Assembly (NCBI GenBank): GCA_900767025.1
Contig: CAAFXS010000042.1
Location: 1-45,131, forward strand
DNA: 45,131 nt
DNA from: Clostridia bacterium
GTDB lineage: Bacteria > Bacillota > Clostridia > Oscillospirales > Acutalibacteraceae
Direction of reading: 5' to 3'
The position numbers were made by a program, and so were the translations under genes. The notes beneath the pieces are model-generated. The model made no database searches, was not told where the DNA came from, and saw only the letters and a list, made by a program, of their open reading frames with translations. Below, piece by piece: positions 22,158 to 32,067 of this stretch (the stretch's first letter is position 1; every line of letters starts with the position of its first letter).

Positions 22158-23495
22158 TCAATATACGCTTACATCTTTTATACATGGATGCAATCTGCAC
22201 CTATCAATACGAATTATCAGCTGTGAAAAGTTTTTGACAGGCTTTTTGAGAATACAGATTTTTTTGAAGCCGACTGCCGTTCCTGTGTAAACAGTTTTAC
22301 CGCTTGCAGTTATTGAAAATTCTTCTATTCTCTGGCTTTTTGTTATGTCCTCGGCAAACACAACGGTTTTGACCTTCTGTGGTTCTATGTTAATTACAAT
22401 TTTATTTTCAAATTGTATTATCCCTATAATATCTGCCTTACTGCTGAAACGGCTTTCAATTCTTTTTCTTGCTTTAACAAGCCTTTTTATGAATTTTTCG
22501 GGTAGCTCGCCTTTGTCATTCGGCGGTACATTTAACAAAAGTGTGGCATTTGAGCCTACTGAATTATAATAGCATTTTTCAAGATTTTTAACGTTTCTTG
22601 TAAAGAACATCTCAAAAAGAGGTCGCCAATACCACCCGATATAAGTTACTGGAATATCCATCTCGGCAGGATACCAACAAAGCTCCTTGTCCAAAAGCTG
22701 CTCACGTTCTCCGAGCGAGGCATCTGTAGAGCTTAAAGACTTTAGCATAACTGTTGCGCCCTCCTGTTGTTGAGACATTTCAGCTATTTTCAATTTGTTT
22801 TGTAAATCTATCGGCACAACACTGAATTCCGATTTTCGCGCTTTTCCTGCCTCATTGCCTATCCAACGAACATCGGGACCGCAGTTTGCAATAACAGCAT
22901 TTGGCTGTAATCTTCGGATAATTTCAAAATATCTATTCCAATCATAATTTTGCTTTTTTCCGTTTTCACCTTCACCGCAGGCACCGTCAAACCAAAAGCA
23001 GAAAATCTCGCCGTAGTTTGTGCAAAGCTCCGTCAATTGATTGCAGAAAAAATCATTATATGCTTCTGTTCCGTATGTGCTTTCGTGCCTGTCCCACGGA
23101 GATAAATATATGCCGAATTTAAGTCCGTATTTTTTGCAGGATTCGGCAAGCTGTTTTACCAAATCTCCATTACCGTTTCTGTAGCCCGTTGCAGAAATGG
23201 TATAATCTGTGTATTCGCTGGGGAACAGACAAAAGCCGTCATGATGCTTTGCAGTTAAAATTATACCCGTACTGCCTGTGCTTTTTAGTTTACTTGCCCA
23301 TTTGTCTGTGTCAATATCTGTGAGCGTGAATACTTCTGGACTGACCTTTCCGCTGCCCCATTCTTTCTTTGTAAAGGTGTTTAGCCCGAAGCTAATCAAA
23401 TTATAGTAGCCTAAACTTTGAAAATCAATCTGTCTGCTTTCAGGGACTACTGATGTTATACGATTCAAAAACTCCAAGCTATTAATATCTTCCAT
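22158..23495 (-). CDS. Alpha-L-fucosidase, GH29
   Basis: 445 residues. GH29 marks are FGLNTFTKKEWGSG, the TIM-barrel strand ILTAKHHDGFCLFPSEYTDY, LKFGIYLSPWDRHESTYG and the nucleophile Asp in IFCFWFDGACGEG; a C-terminal beta domain is present. It removes terminal alpha-L-fucose from glycans. No signal peptide is seen, so it acts in the cytoplasm on imported oligosaccharides. ATG 23495 overlaps the end of the GH35 gene by 14 bases with GGAGATGG in front, indicating translational coupling. The last residues (RIDRCRLHPCIKDVSVY) run close to the tRNA-Leu fragment and may be a tail created at the island junction. Confidence 0.9.
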   Translation of the reverse strand: MEDINSLEFLNRITSVVPESRQIDFQSLGYYNLISFGLNTFTKKEWGSGKVSPEVFTLTDIDTDKWASKLKSTGSTGIILTAKHHDGFCLFPSEYTDYTISATGYRNGNGDLVKQLAESCKKYGLKFGIYLSPWDRHESTYGTEAYNDFFCNQLTELCTNYGEIFCFWFDGACGEGENGKKQNYDWNRYFEIIRRLQPNAVIANCGPDVRWIGNEAGKARKSEFSVVPIDLQNKLKIAEMSQQQEGATVMLKSLSSTDASLGEREQLLDKELCWYPAEMDIPVTYIGWYWRPLFEMFFTRNVKNLEKCYYNSVGSNATLLLNVPPNDKGELPEKFIKRLVKARKRIESRFSSKADIIGIIQFENKIVINIEPQKVKTVVFAEDITKSQRIEEFSITASGKTVYTGTAVGFKKICILKKPVKNFSQLIIRIDRCRLHPCIKDVSVY

Positions 23496-25578
23496 TTTCC
23501 ATCTCCATTATATTTATTTCTTTGGCGTTGTTCAATAAAAGTTCATTTGAATAAAGGGGTATATCAATTTCATTATACACATTTGAAATACCGAATTTCG
23601 TTTTAGGTGCAGTGCGGATAATAAGCGTTTGGTTGTTTTTAATATAATCCTTGTAATCCCGCAGGTGCATAACAAACTTTCTGTCAATATTGAAATAATC
23701 GTTGATAAGCGTTTTACCGCTGAACACCTGCAAGTTAAGTCCGTCAAAATCAAATTCAAGCACAACATCAAAGCGGTTTTTAAGAATATTTTTCGGCAAT
23801 TTTAATTTATAATAGCCTCGTTTTCCTGTTGAATACAGAAAATAATTATACGGCAGTTTTTGCTTACTTGTTTTTGTCAATGTAATTTCATTTATTAGGT
23901 CAGTATCCGTTATCTGCTCACAAATAATTTTACCGTTATCGCAGTAAACCGTACCGTCAAGGAAATATGCCTTGCCGTTAATAAAATGAAATTGCTTTGC
24001 TTTTTCATAAGGGATAACAATAATTTTCACATCATCAATATCCGTACCGTTTTCGCTGAAATCAAGGGAGATTACCTTTCCGTCAACCGAGCATTTAGGC
24101 TCTATACCCTCGCACTCTGCAAAATAGCAGACTGTTTTTTCATCCGTTTTTGTTTTCACAATCGGCTGTGCAAGGATATAATCAAAATACACAGAGCCGA
24201 GTTTGATATTAAAGGGATAGAAAAACATTGCTCCTGCCTTAACATCTATACTCGGCAGATTAACTGTTTTGTTGTTGGTAGTGAATGTAACATTTACATC
24301 TTTGAAATCGTTATACTTCAAGGCTTTTTCGTATGTAGAAGCAAAGAAATAACCGCTTCCCTGTTCGTTCGCTCTGATAGAACATTTCAAAAAAGAAATG
24401 TCGGCAGGATTATTGCTTTTCCAATTTGGGAAATAGGCTTGCTTTGTGCAGCTTTCGTTATCAAACTCATTGATAAATAGGTGCAGCAGTCTAAGTCTGT
24501 CGCCGTGGGCACGGCAAACACCGTAACGGCTTATGGGCGCCTGAAAATCGTAGTCAATAATCGGGTAATTATTTGGATAGCCTGTGAGCCTGTTTTCCTG
24601 CATAAGCCTATCATTCGGATTTGCGCCGCCGCAGAACATATAGTAGCCGAGCCAATTTGCACCGCTTGCAAATTTCGCAAAGCCCACGCCGTAACCGTCC
24701 TTTTCGCTGATATACGGTCTGCGGTGCTGTGTTACCTGATTACCCGGTCCCGTTTCGCAAAAGGCATAAGGTACATACTCGTAAGCACTGTCATTGCCGC
24801 TTTTGTTTTTATGTAAATCGGCACCGATTTCATCCTCTGTTTTTGCAGGAGTAATTGCAAAGCGGTTGTTGGGCTTAAGTGCGGTTTTTCCGTGAGTCCA
24901 AGGTGCGTCGGGATAACCGCCCTTCATCGGTAAAAAGTCATTATCGGGCTTGCCCGACGGCCATGCAGTCATAGTAAAGAAAGGCGTTTTGAAGCCGATT
25001 TTCTCTGCAATCTTGCGTAGTGTTCTTATATGCTCGGTAGAGCCTGTATATTCATTTTCAAGCTGAATACCGATTACCGTTTCACCGTCAAGATATGGTT
25101 CAACCTCTTTATACAGTCCCTGCCAAAAATCCTTAACCTCGGCAAGATATTTAGGATTATCGCACCTTTTTTTCGCCATTTTGTTAATGCGTTTAGGGAA
25201 TCCACCACGGATAACCTCGCCGTGACACCAGGGGCCGATACGAAGAATACAAGGCATATCAATATCTCTGCAAATTTGCAAAAAGGCGGAAATATCCTTA
25301 TTTCCCGAAAAGTCAAACCGTCCCTTAATTTCCTCGTGATAGTTCCAAAAGATATATGTTGAAACGGTATTTATACCGCACTCACGCATTTTGAGAAGCG
25401 TTTCTCTCCAACGCTCTCTCGGCAGTCTTGAAAAATGCATTTCACCTGCAATAACCGTAAACGGCTTGCCGTCCTTTGTGAAATATTGCGTATTTACACC
25501 GTATGCACTTTGAGTATTTGAATAGTTAAAGTTTCCTTCTTTAACCTCTCTTGGATTTGCGTTAATTTCTGTTTTCAT
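23482..25578 (-). CDS. Beta-galactosidase-like glycoside hydrolase, GH35
   Basis: 698 residues. The GH35 N-terminus is clear: YFTKDGKPFTVIAGEMHFSRLPRERWRETLLKMRECGINTVSTYIFWNYHE, then CILRIGPWCHGEVIRGGFP, and the acid/base Glu in IGIQLENEYTG. The nucleophile Glu is probably the one in AFCETGPGN, which departs from the usual TxEYW-type context, so specificity may differ from ordinary beta-galactosidases. The C-terminal 300 residues are beta-rich. No signal peptide is present: it is a cytoplasmic exo-acting enzyme. Seven bases separate it from the upstream EEP gene. Confidence 0.85.
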   Translation of the reverse strand: MKTEINANPREVKEGNFNYSNTQSAYGVNTQYFTKDGKPFTVIAGEMHFSRLPRERWRETLLKMRECGINTVSTYIFWNYHEEIKGRFDFSGNKDISAFLQICRDIDMPCILRIGPWCHGEVIRGGFPKRINKMAKKRCDNPKYLAEVKDFWQGLYKEVEPYLDGETVIGIQLENEYTGSTEHIRTLRKIAEKIGFKTPFFTMTAWPSGKPDNDFLPMKGGYPDAPWTHGKTALKPNNRFAITPAKTEDEIGADLHKNKSGNDSAYEYVPYAFCETGPGNQVTQHRRPYISEKDGYGVGFAKFASGANWLGYYMFCGGANPNDRLMQENRLTGYPNNYPIIDYDFQAPISRYGVCRAHGDRLRLLHLFINEFDNESCTKQAYFPNWKSNNPADISFLKCSIRANEQGSGYFFASTYEKALKYNDFKDVNVTFTTNNKTVNLPSIDVKAGAMFFYPFNIKLGSVYFDYILAQPIVKTKTDEKTVCYFAECEGIEPKCSVDGKVISLDFSENGTDIDDVKIIVIPYEKAKQFHFINGKAYFLDGTVYCDNGKIICEQITDTDLINEITLTKTSKQKLPYNYFLYSTGKRGYYKLKLPKNILKNRFDVVLEFDFDGLNLQVFSGKTLINDYFNIDRKFVMHLRDYKDYIKNNQTLIIRTAPKTKFGISNVYNEIDIPLYSNELLLNNAKEINIMEMENGRY

Positions 25579-25585
25579 AAAAGTT

Positions 25586-26527
25586 TTACTCGCTAATTAT
25601 GGCATCAACAAAAATAGGATAATGGTCTGACATTTGAGATAGTATTTCAGGAGATACAATAGCGTATCTGTCTATTTGTACCTCTCCTTCAATAAAAATA
25701 TGGTCCCAAGTCGGACTGTCTGCATCGAGTGCATCACCACTTGTTTTTTCATTAGCAATAAGTCGGGTGTCGGTCAACTCTTTGCACAAATCGTCGTAAA
25801 TTTCAGGCGCGTCCATAATCGGGTCAACGCCTTCGCCGGGGTTCATCGTATTGAAATCTCCTATACAGAACACAGGCACACCGTATTCTTCTTTAAGATT
25901 ATTTGAAATTTCAACGATCTTTTCTGCTTGGTATTCCATATAAGAATGCATAAGCTCTTCTTCACCGGGACGAATACAATCAAAATGAGTTGAAATAACT
26001 GCAAACTGCTTCTTTGTATTTTTGCTTTCAAAAATACCCCATACCGCACGGCGAAGCCTTGAATCGTTACCCTGCTCATAGGTCAGTTGCCCTTTGTCGA
26101 TAAGGGTTAAGGTTTCGCTGTTATACATTAGTCCCGTCATTCTCAATAAAGCACCTGTTGAAATAGGATAAAGCATCTTATAGCTTCCTTTATTTCTCAT
26201 AAGGCAGTTATACCACTGGTCGCTGACCTCCTGAATACCGATAACATCAGGCTGATATGTATTAACCGTTTCAAAGAACATTTTTGCTCTGGGACGGGAA
26301 TCACTACCTCCCCAGCTTTTATAATGGACAAGTAAATTAGATGTCATTATTCTGATTTGGTCATCCTGTTTGGTACTGTCAACCTGCTGCATTGCCTCAT
26401 CAAAACCGTCCGGCAGGGAGTATTTATCTATACCGCCTCTGATATGAGCACCTGTAACGGTTCCTGCAGTTCCCAAAACAAGAACAACACAAAGAGATAT
26501 TGATATTATTTTCATAACCTTTTTCAT
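25586..26527 (-). CDS. Endonuclease/exonuclease/phosphatase (EEP) family hydrolase, exported or membrane-anchored
   Basis: 313 residues. An N-terminal hydrophobic segment (VMKIISISLCVVLVLGTAGTVTG) acts as signal peptide or anchor. EEP catalytic motifs are in order: RIMTSNLL, DVIGIQEV (metal Glu), VISTHFD, CIGDFNTM (Asp-Asn), SPTWDHIF and MSDHYPI (catalytic His). The family cleaves phosphodiesters in nucleic acids, phosphoinositides or sphingomyelin. It is the only exported product in the glycan operon and has no obvious role in sugar degradation. It could release a phosphate-linked part of the substrate (inference). Packing on both sides is tight (7 and 9 bases), so it is truly part of the operon. 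Confidence 0.82.
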   Translation of the reverse strand: MKKVMKIISISLCVVLVLGTAGTVTGAHIRGGIDKYSLPDGFDEAMQQVDSTKQDDQIRIMTSNLLVHYKSWGGSDSRPRAKMFFETVNTYQPDVIGIQEVSDQWYNCLMRNKGSYKMLYPISTGALLRMTGLMYNSETLTLIDKGQLTYEQGNDSRLRRAVWGIFESKNTKKQFAVISTHFDCIRPGEEELMHSYMEYQAEKIVEISNNLKEEYGVPVFCIGDFNTMNPGEGVDPIMDAPEIYDDLCKELTDTRLIANEKTSGDALDADSPTWDHIFIEGEVQIDRYAIVSPEILSQMSDHYPIFVDAIISE

Positions 26528-26536
26528 TTTTGCTCC

Positions 26537-28474
26537 TTACCACTTTGTAAAAATCATTTTGTCATTTTCAAATACACTGATTGTGCCTGAGCCGATTTTT
26601 TCGTTACAGCCAAAGGGCTCGTGAAGCTCCTTGAACGCAAGGCAAACAGTATATTCCTTTTCAGGTGTTTTAATTACTACACCCATTGCCTGTGAGGTTG
26701 GTAGCATTTTTTCGCTTCTTGCTGCCTTTATTCGTTCAAAGGAAACATCATACGGCTTGAAATCCTCTGCCGTATTTCCGTATATAACGGTTAATGCAGA
26801 GCAGTTGCCAAAGGCGGAAAATTCCGCTTTAACGCATTCATTATCGCAAACCGCATTGTAATTAGAGGAGTAAATTGACTCCTCCTTTTTTAATTTTACA
26901 TTCGGCGTAAGAAAATGCAGATTAGCCTTTATAATGCCGTCATCAAACTCAGCGGTGTTGCCGTTAATGATTGCTTTGCCTGTGGGTGCAAAGTGAAAAT
27001 ACTGCTGATAGGTGTGGTGAGATTTTGCCTTAAAGGTGTCAATAATCACATAAATATCGGGTTTAATATAAAGGATTTTTCTTTCAACAAAAGCATTTCT
27101 TGATTTTAAATATCCCAAATGGGCACCGCCGATAAGAGTGCAATATTCATTATCAAAGCAGGGGTACTGCACCGCAAGAGCAGGATTTTTAGTTTCCCAC
27201 TGGGTTGTCACCTGAAGATACTGCCTGTTGTCAATAAGGCAAACATTATGTGCCTTTGGGCTTTTTATGTATCTTCTTTGGGCATTGTTTAGATATGTGT
27301 ATCTGCCTGCGTCAATCAAAACATCTCTGCCCTTAACCATCAAATCAAAATGAAGCTTGTCAGCGTGGGCGTGACCTGCACCTGTGTAGCCGTTGTGAAA
27401 GCAAAGGTAATTTGAATTTTCTGTTTGATTTTCTCTTAAAATATAATTCCCACTGTCTGTAAGAAAGGCATTATAAAATGACGGCGGTTGTTTGTCGATT
27501 TTACGGTATTGCTCAATACTGTCACAGCCTGTCAGCCATACAGTGTTATAGTCCAAGTTGTCAAAGCCGTAATACTTAAAATCAGCTCTGCCGAACACAA
27601 GGGCACACCTGCTCATAATATCCCTAATGTCCGTATCATCACTGTCGCCGAAAAGGGGGTTATGACCGTTGGGCTTAACGGTTTTTAATGCCGTCTCTGC
27701 CATTCGTTCAATCTTACTTCTTAATCTGTTTGGCAGAGTAATATTGTTTTTATCGGCGTCAATAACAATATCGAGTAAAATCAGTAAAACCTCATTATGA
27801 TAATTGCTGGACTGCTCCCATTGTGCACCGTCAGACATAATTTGCAAATCCGTTTCCTGATCTAATCGTTCAAGGGCAAGGCTGATTATATCATTATCAT
27901 TGAAATAAACACCGATATGAAACAGACCGCCGTCCTGAATTATGCCCCAGTTACTGCCCTTTTGAAAGCCTGAGTGAGCCTTTTTCAAAAGCTCAATATG
28001 GGTTATAAGGGATTTGTCAATTTTCTCTTTCAGTTCATCTGAAAAATATTTTGTGCCGTCAATATATCGAAATGCTTTTAGCCACTTATCACCCCTCATT
28101 CCCGTTTCAAGGGAACGCCAAGGGCTGTTGTTTTTGTAATCGCAGGGTACGGTATCAAGCCAATTATCCAAAATTCTAACGAAATGCTTTAAGTATTTTT
28201 CGTCACCTGTTAGATAGTATGCCTGACCGAGCTGAATTAAATAGCCGTGGCGGTTAAGCTGAAACATAAATTCCTCGTCACCGTTGAGCTTATACCACCA
28301 GTCAATTTTTTCACCGAAGTCAACCTCGTTTTCCGTTCGCTCCATATCCCTTGGGGAGTCGAAAAGAAAACGATTTTCGCATACTCTGTCAGCAGTTTTT
28401 ATAGCAAATTCACAGTAGTCCTGCCAATTATCACGGCAAAATTTTGCTATATCTTGTAATCCTTTGTTTTTCAT
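26537..28474 (-). CDS. Heparinase II/III family protein (polysaccharide lyase-like)
   Basis: 645 residues. The N-terminal half is an alpha/alpha toroid (WWYKLNGDEEFMFQLNRHGYLIQLGQAY; SPWRSLETGMRGDKWLKAF; GSNWGIIQDGGLFHIGVYF; GAQWEQSSNYHNEVLL). The C-terminal half is an anti-parallel beta-sandwich opening with YTGAGHAHADKLHFDLMVKG, the Hepar_II_III signature with a metal His cluster. Members cleave uronic-acid-containing polymers such as heparin, alginate or exopolysaccharide by beta-elimination, giving unsaturated uronides. No signal peptide is present, so it acts on short imported chains. ATG 28474 is chosen: GGAGG lies seven bases before it, and the TTG two codons earlier overlaps the upstream stop. 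Confidence 0.85.
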   Translation of the reverse strand: MKNKGLQDIAKFCRDNWQDYCEFAIKTADRVCENRFLFDSPRDMERTENEVDFGEKIDWWYKLNGDEEFMFQLNRHGYLIQLGQAYYLTGDEKYLKHFVRILDNWLDTVPCDYKNNSPWRSLETGMRGDKWLKAFRYIDGTKYFSDELKEKIDKSLITHIELLKKAHSGFQKGSNWGIIQDGGLFHIGVYFNDNDIISLALERLDQETDLQIMSDGAQWEQSSNYHNEVLLILLDIVIDADKNNITLPNRLRSKIERMAETALKTVKPNGHNPLFGDSDDTDIRDIMSRCALVFGRADFKYYGFDNLDYNTVWLTGCDSIEQYRKIDKQPPSFYNAFLTDSGNYILRENQTENSNYLCFHNGYTGAGHAHADKLHFDLMVKGRDVLIDAGRYTYLNNAQRRYIKSPKAHNVCLIDNRQYLQVTTQWETKNPALAVQYPCFDNEYCTLIGGAHLGYLKSRNAFVERKILYIKPDIYVIIDTFKAKSHHTYQQYFHFAPTGKAIINGNTAEFDDGIIKANLHFLTPNVKLKKEESIYSSNYNAVCDNECVKAEFSAFGNCSALTVIYGNTAEDFKPYDVSFERIKAARSEKMLPTSQAMGVVIKTPEKEYTVCLAFKELHEPFGCNEKIGSGTISVFENDKMIFTKW

Positions 28475-28476
28475 AA

Positions 28477-29223
28477 TCAAGCCTCCGTTAGCATATGTAA
28501 ATGCTTCAAATCCTTTGCAAATTGCTTATCGCTGTCGTTCTTAACAAACTCCATAATCAAATACGGATTTGCATTGCTTTCGTTAATTATCTTTAAGAAT
28601 TCGCTCCACCTTTTACTGCCGTGCCTGAGCGAATAACGCTTGCCCTTTTCATTCCATTCAAAAACGTGAACACAGACAAGATACGGCAAAACCGATTTGA
28701 GATTATCTATATCTGCATCTGTTGAAAAGGGTTGCCAATATGTTTTTAAATTAGGCTTTTCAACGGCTTTGAGAAATTCAACAGAGCTTTTGCCATTATC
28801 GTTATTGGTACCGTTATGAAATTCAAAGGCAACGGTCAGTCCCTTTTTCTCTGCAATGTCGCAAAGAATTATTGTTTCGTTTACCATTGACGAAAGTATA
28901 TCCTCGCTGACATCGGCTGACGACTTTGTACCCTGCCAAATTCTTATTATTTTAGCACCGATTGCATTTGCCGTTTCGGTAATGCTTTCCCAAAGGTTAT
29001 AATCCTCTGCGCCCAAGCGGTAGTATGTACCGTAGGAAATTGCGGTTAAATCGAATTCCTTTTGCAGAGAAATAACCTCCTGCAAGGCAACATCATCATT
29101 AGGAGGCAGGTGAATATCACCGCCCCATTCGATATATTTTATACCGTTTTTTTGTGCAATTTCACAGATTTCACGCCTGCTTTTTACACGAAAGGTTACG
29201 GTTGTAAAGCCTATGTTATACAT
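28477..29223 (-). CDS. Sugar phosphate isomerase/epimerase-like TIM-barrel protein
   Basis: 248 residues of the xylose-isomerase-like (AP_endonuc_2) fold. Candidate metal ligands are Glu in GIKYIEWGGDIH, Glu in LTVAFEFHNGTN, His in LVCVHVFEWN and Glu in PYLIMEFVKND. Such proteins isomerise or epimerise sugars, inosols or keto-acids with a divalent metal, and some dehydrate 3-keto sugars. The active form is cytoplasmic. It sits between a 2-hydroxyacid dehydrogenase and a lyase-like gene, so it probably acts on a sugar acid or keto-sugar in the same pathway; the substrate is unknown. Confidence 0.8.
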   Translation of the reverse strand: MYNIGFTTVTFRVKSRREICEIAQKNGIKYIEWGGDIHLPPNDDVALQEVISLQKEFDLTAISYGTYYRLGAEDYNLWESITETANAIGAKIIRIWQGTKSSADVSEDILSSMVNETIILCDIAEKKGLTVAFEFHNGTNNDNGKSSVEFLKAVEKPNLKTYWQPFSTDADIDNLKSVLPYLVCVHVFEWNEKGKRYSLRHGSKRWSEFLKIINESNANPYLIMEFVKNDSDKQFAKDLKHLHMLTEA

Positions 29224-29232
29224 AATAATACC

Positions 29233-30243
29233 TCAAGCCATTATTTTAAGCATATCCAATGTTACCTCGTAAAGAGGGCTTTCGTTGTTATCAATTCTCA
29301 TTGCATCATCTATCATATATTCTGCCATTCTTACAACCTCTTTACCGAGACTGCCTGCAATATGAGGTGTGACAATTATATTTTTGCACCGTGCAATAGG
29401 TGATAACGGATTTAACGGCTCGTGGGTAAGCACATCAAGAAGAGCAGTCCTTGTTTTAACCATTTTCATTGCCTTAACTAATCCTTTTTCGTCAACCTGT
29501 CTGCCCCTGCCTGTGTTTATAAAAACGGCGTAGGGCTTCATCATATCAAAGAGCCTACCGCTTAAAACACCTGTCAGCTCCTCCTTGTTTGCAAGATGAT
29601 TTGAAATTACATCGCAATTCTTAAAAATTTCCTCAAGAGTGGCTGATTTTATGTTCAGTGTATCTGCAACTTCCTTTGGCAGATAGGGGTCATAGTAATA
29701 TACCTCAACATCATTCGCTTTTAATTTCTCGGCAACCATACCGCCTATACTTCCCACACCGATAATGCCTATTTTTGCGTTATAGATACCACCGCAATTT
29801 CCTGAGTATTTTGCCATTTTGTAATACTGCTTTTTTGCTTTGAACGAGGCTTGATAAAAGCCTTTGAGCGCAAGCAAAATCTGTGCGTATGTATATTCCG
29901 CAACGGGTACTGCGTTTGCCTTCCATGAACTGAAAACACGAATGTTGCAGTTCAAAAATTCCTTTGCGAAATGCTGAACGGAGCCTGCGGCATAGAAAAG
30001 GCATTTTGCCTTTGGGAAATATTCTTTTATCTCCTCTTCGCTGAAATGTTCCATACCCCAGGTAGAGAAAATATATTCTGCTTTTTTGCACGCATCTAAA
30101 TGATTTTTTATGTTACTTTTGCAAATTACCGTTTTGTACAAGTCATAGCGGTCGTGTAATTTAGGCATTATACTGCTGTCGTAAACTCGCTTTGCATTAT
30201 GCTCCTCATTTGTCAGTAAGATTGCTTTTTTCTTTTCAGTCAA
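29233..30243 (-). CDS. D-isomer-specific 2-hydroxyacid dehydrogenase
   Basis: 336 residues. The NAD-binding domain has IGIIGVGSIGGMVAEKLKAN (GxGxxG). The catalytic set is Arg in INTGRGRQVDE, Glu in LDVLTHEPLNP and His in IVTPHIAGS. It interconverts a 2-keto acid and a D-2-hydroxyacid with NAD(P)H. The start is taken as TTG 30243, with AGAGGGA seven bases upstream; it overlaps the flavoprotein stop by eight bases. The frame is open further up but only inside the flavoprotein gene. In this operon it probably reduces a keto-acid made from the sugar moiety. Confidence 0.87.
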   Translation of the reverse strand: MTEKKKAILLTNEEHNAKRVYDSSIMPKLHDRYDLYKTVICKSNIKNHLDACKKAEYIFSTWGMEHFSEEEIKEYFPKAKCLFYAAGSVQHFAKEFLNCNIRVFSSWKANAVPVAEYTYAQILLALKGFYQASFKAKKQYYKMAKYSGNCGGIYNAKIGIIGVGSIGGMVAEKLKANDVEVYYYDPYLPKEVADTLNIKSATLEEIFKNCDVISNHLANKEELTGVLSGRLFDMMKPYAVFINTGRGRQVDEKGLVKAMKMVKTRTALLDVLTHEPLNPLSPIARCKNIIVTPHIAGSLGKEVVRMAEYMIDDAMRIDNNESPLYEVTLDMLKIMA

Positions 30244-32056
30244 GGCTAATCCCTCTTTCTGCGTTGTACCTATTCCACTCAGCCTCAAAGCTATAATCAA
30301 TATCGGGCATTTCCCTAAGGGGTACAAATTCGCTTTTGTTATTATTTGTCACCACCGCAAAATCACGGTAATACTCATTTTCTTTAATCTCTTTACCGTT
30401 TTGTGTGCAAATCGCACCACCTCTGCTGCCTGTTTTCGGCAATATTTCACAAAAGGCAGAGCAGAGCATCAACTGAGTTTTAACGGTGTCCCTGTATCTG
30501 TACAAATTCAAAACAGACGAATAATTATCATTACCTGTATGGTAATATTTCAAATCATATTGCCTTTGTAATTCGTCCTTAATCCTTGATATTTTATCAA
30601 GATTTCTGTTTTCAGCGGCATAGGTGCTCATATCGGCGGAAAAATCCTTTTGTTCATTATCACTTTTCAGGCAGTTTTCAATATAATCCTTTTCCGTTTG
30701 CAAAGCACTTTCTATTATGCTTTCATCGGCAAAATCAGCCTTATCCCTGCTGATATATTCGGCAACACGCAAAGCACCGACCTGTGTGCTGTTGAGTGCT
30801 GAACCGCCCGGTCGATATATACCGAAGGTGCCTGCGGTTTCTCCGACTGCAAAAAGGTTTTCAACGCTTGTCTGCCAATTCAAATCGACATCAACTCCGC
30901 CGTTTATATGCTGTGCGCATACAGCTATTTCCAACGGCTGTTTTGCCAAATCGACACCCCTGATTTTATAAAATGCAACTGCCTGTGGATTAAGCTTTTT
31001 AAGTCTTTCAAAGGGTGTTTTCCCATCTGCTCCGGCAGACAAAAGATAGTTCTTTGCCGTTTCACCGAGCCTTGAAAAATCAAAATCCTGCGGATTTCTG
31101 CGGTAATCAATATAAACACGCCTGCCCATTGCTTTTTCACGGCTGACGGCAATGTCGATTTTTGATGAGCCGTTTACCTTTTTGCTGTCAAATGGCCATT
31201 GATAGCCTTTAAGGAAAATATTATTGCAGGTATCAATAACATCATCAAATACATCATTGAGAAATTCTGCTTCATTGCCATTTTCATCAACGGAATAGTA
31301 GGTGGGTATAACCTGCTGATAACTACCCGACAAATTCCATTTTACACCGAGTGAGGCAATACCGTACTGCCATTCCGTAAGATTACAGAATTTACACCCT
31401 GCATCTGCAAGTAAGCCGAAAGCACCTGCCTGCGAATCGGGATACACCGTATTTTTATAAACCGTTGCCGCTCCTCCTGTTGCGGCAATAATATATTTCG
31501 CCTGTATCGGCAAAAGTCTGTATGTGCTGCCGTTCTTTTGCAAAGCAATCAAACCTGCCACTCTGTTATTTTCAGTAATAATCCGTATTACCGCAGTTTC
31601 ATCAAGCAAAGTAAAATTTTTATTATTCAGCACATTTTTTTCAAGGCATTCAGTCATATATTTCGATGTCAGCGGACCTGCACTTGTTCCTCTGCGTGCA
31701 TTATCGTGATCCGTCTTATAGCCTACAAACCTACCGTATTGATCAGTTGGAAACGGCACACCGCATTGTGCAAGATGATTAAAGCATCTCATACTGTTTG
31801 CGGCTTCAACAAGGGCAGTATCCTTATGCATACCTCCGCCGAACGACAAAGCGTTTGCCATTTTAATCGGACTGTCCTCGTCTGTGCAGGATAGTTTATA
31901 ATAGGTCTGCTTGTCGCTTCCTGCATTGCGTGAAGTACCGGCAGTTCTGTCATAAGTGAGCATTGCAATATTTTTCATACCTAAGGACAGCAGTCTGTCT
32001 GCCGTGCCATAGCCTGCCGCACCGCTTCCGATAATTACTGCATTAAACTGAAGCAT
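30236..32056 (-). CDS. FAD-dependent oxidoreductase, fumarate reductase/succinate dehydrogenase flavoprotein-like
   Basis: 606 residues. The dinucleotide fold is at the N-terminus (AVIIGSGAAGYGTADRLLSL). FAD_binding_2 features include the Gly-rich IAATGGAATVY, CAQHINGGVDVD (HxxGG-type) and ENLFAVGETAGTFGIYRPGG followed by SALNSTQVGALRVAEYI. The C-terminal helical part ends with SRGGAI and a tail. No signal peptide or haem-binding CxxCH is found, so it is a cytoplasmic reductase or dehydrogenase that needs an external electron partner; the OYE-type protein in the operon could be one (inference). The substrate is unknown. ATG 32056 follows AAGGAG. Confidence 0.82.
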   Translation of the reverse strand: MLQFNAVIIGSGAAGYGTADRLLSLGMKNIAMLTYDRTAGTSRNAGSDKQTYYKLSCTDEDSPIKMANALSFGGGMHKDTALVEAANSMRCFNHLAQCGVPFPTDQYGRFVGYKTDHDNARRGTSAGPLTSKYMTECLEKNVLNNKNFTLLDETAVIRIITENNRVAGLIALQKNGSTYRLLPIQAKYIIAATGGAATVYKNTVYPDSQAGAFGLLADAGCKFCNLTEWQYGIASLGVKWNLSGSYQQVIPTYYSVDENGNEAEFLNDVFDDVIDTCNNIFLKGYQWPFDSKKVNGSSKIDIAVSREKAMGRRVYIDYRRNPQDFDFSRLGETAKNYLLSAGADGKTPFERLKKLNPQAVAFYKIRGVDLAKQPLEIAVCAQHINGGVDVDLNWQTSVENLFAVGETAGTFGIYRPGGSALNSTQVGALRVAEYISRDKADFADESIIESALQTEKDYIENCLKSDNEQKDFSADMSTYAAENRNLDKISRIKDELQRQYDLKYYHTGNDNYSSVLNLYRYRDTVKTQLMLCSAFCEILPKTGSRGGAICTQNGKEIKENEYYRDFAVVTNNNKSEFVPLREMPDIDYSFEAEWNRYNAERGISLD

Positions 32057-32067
32057 AGTTTATCTCC

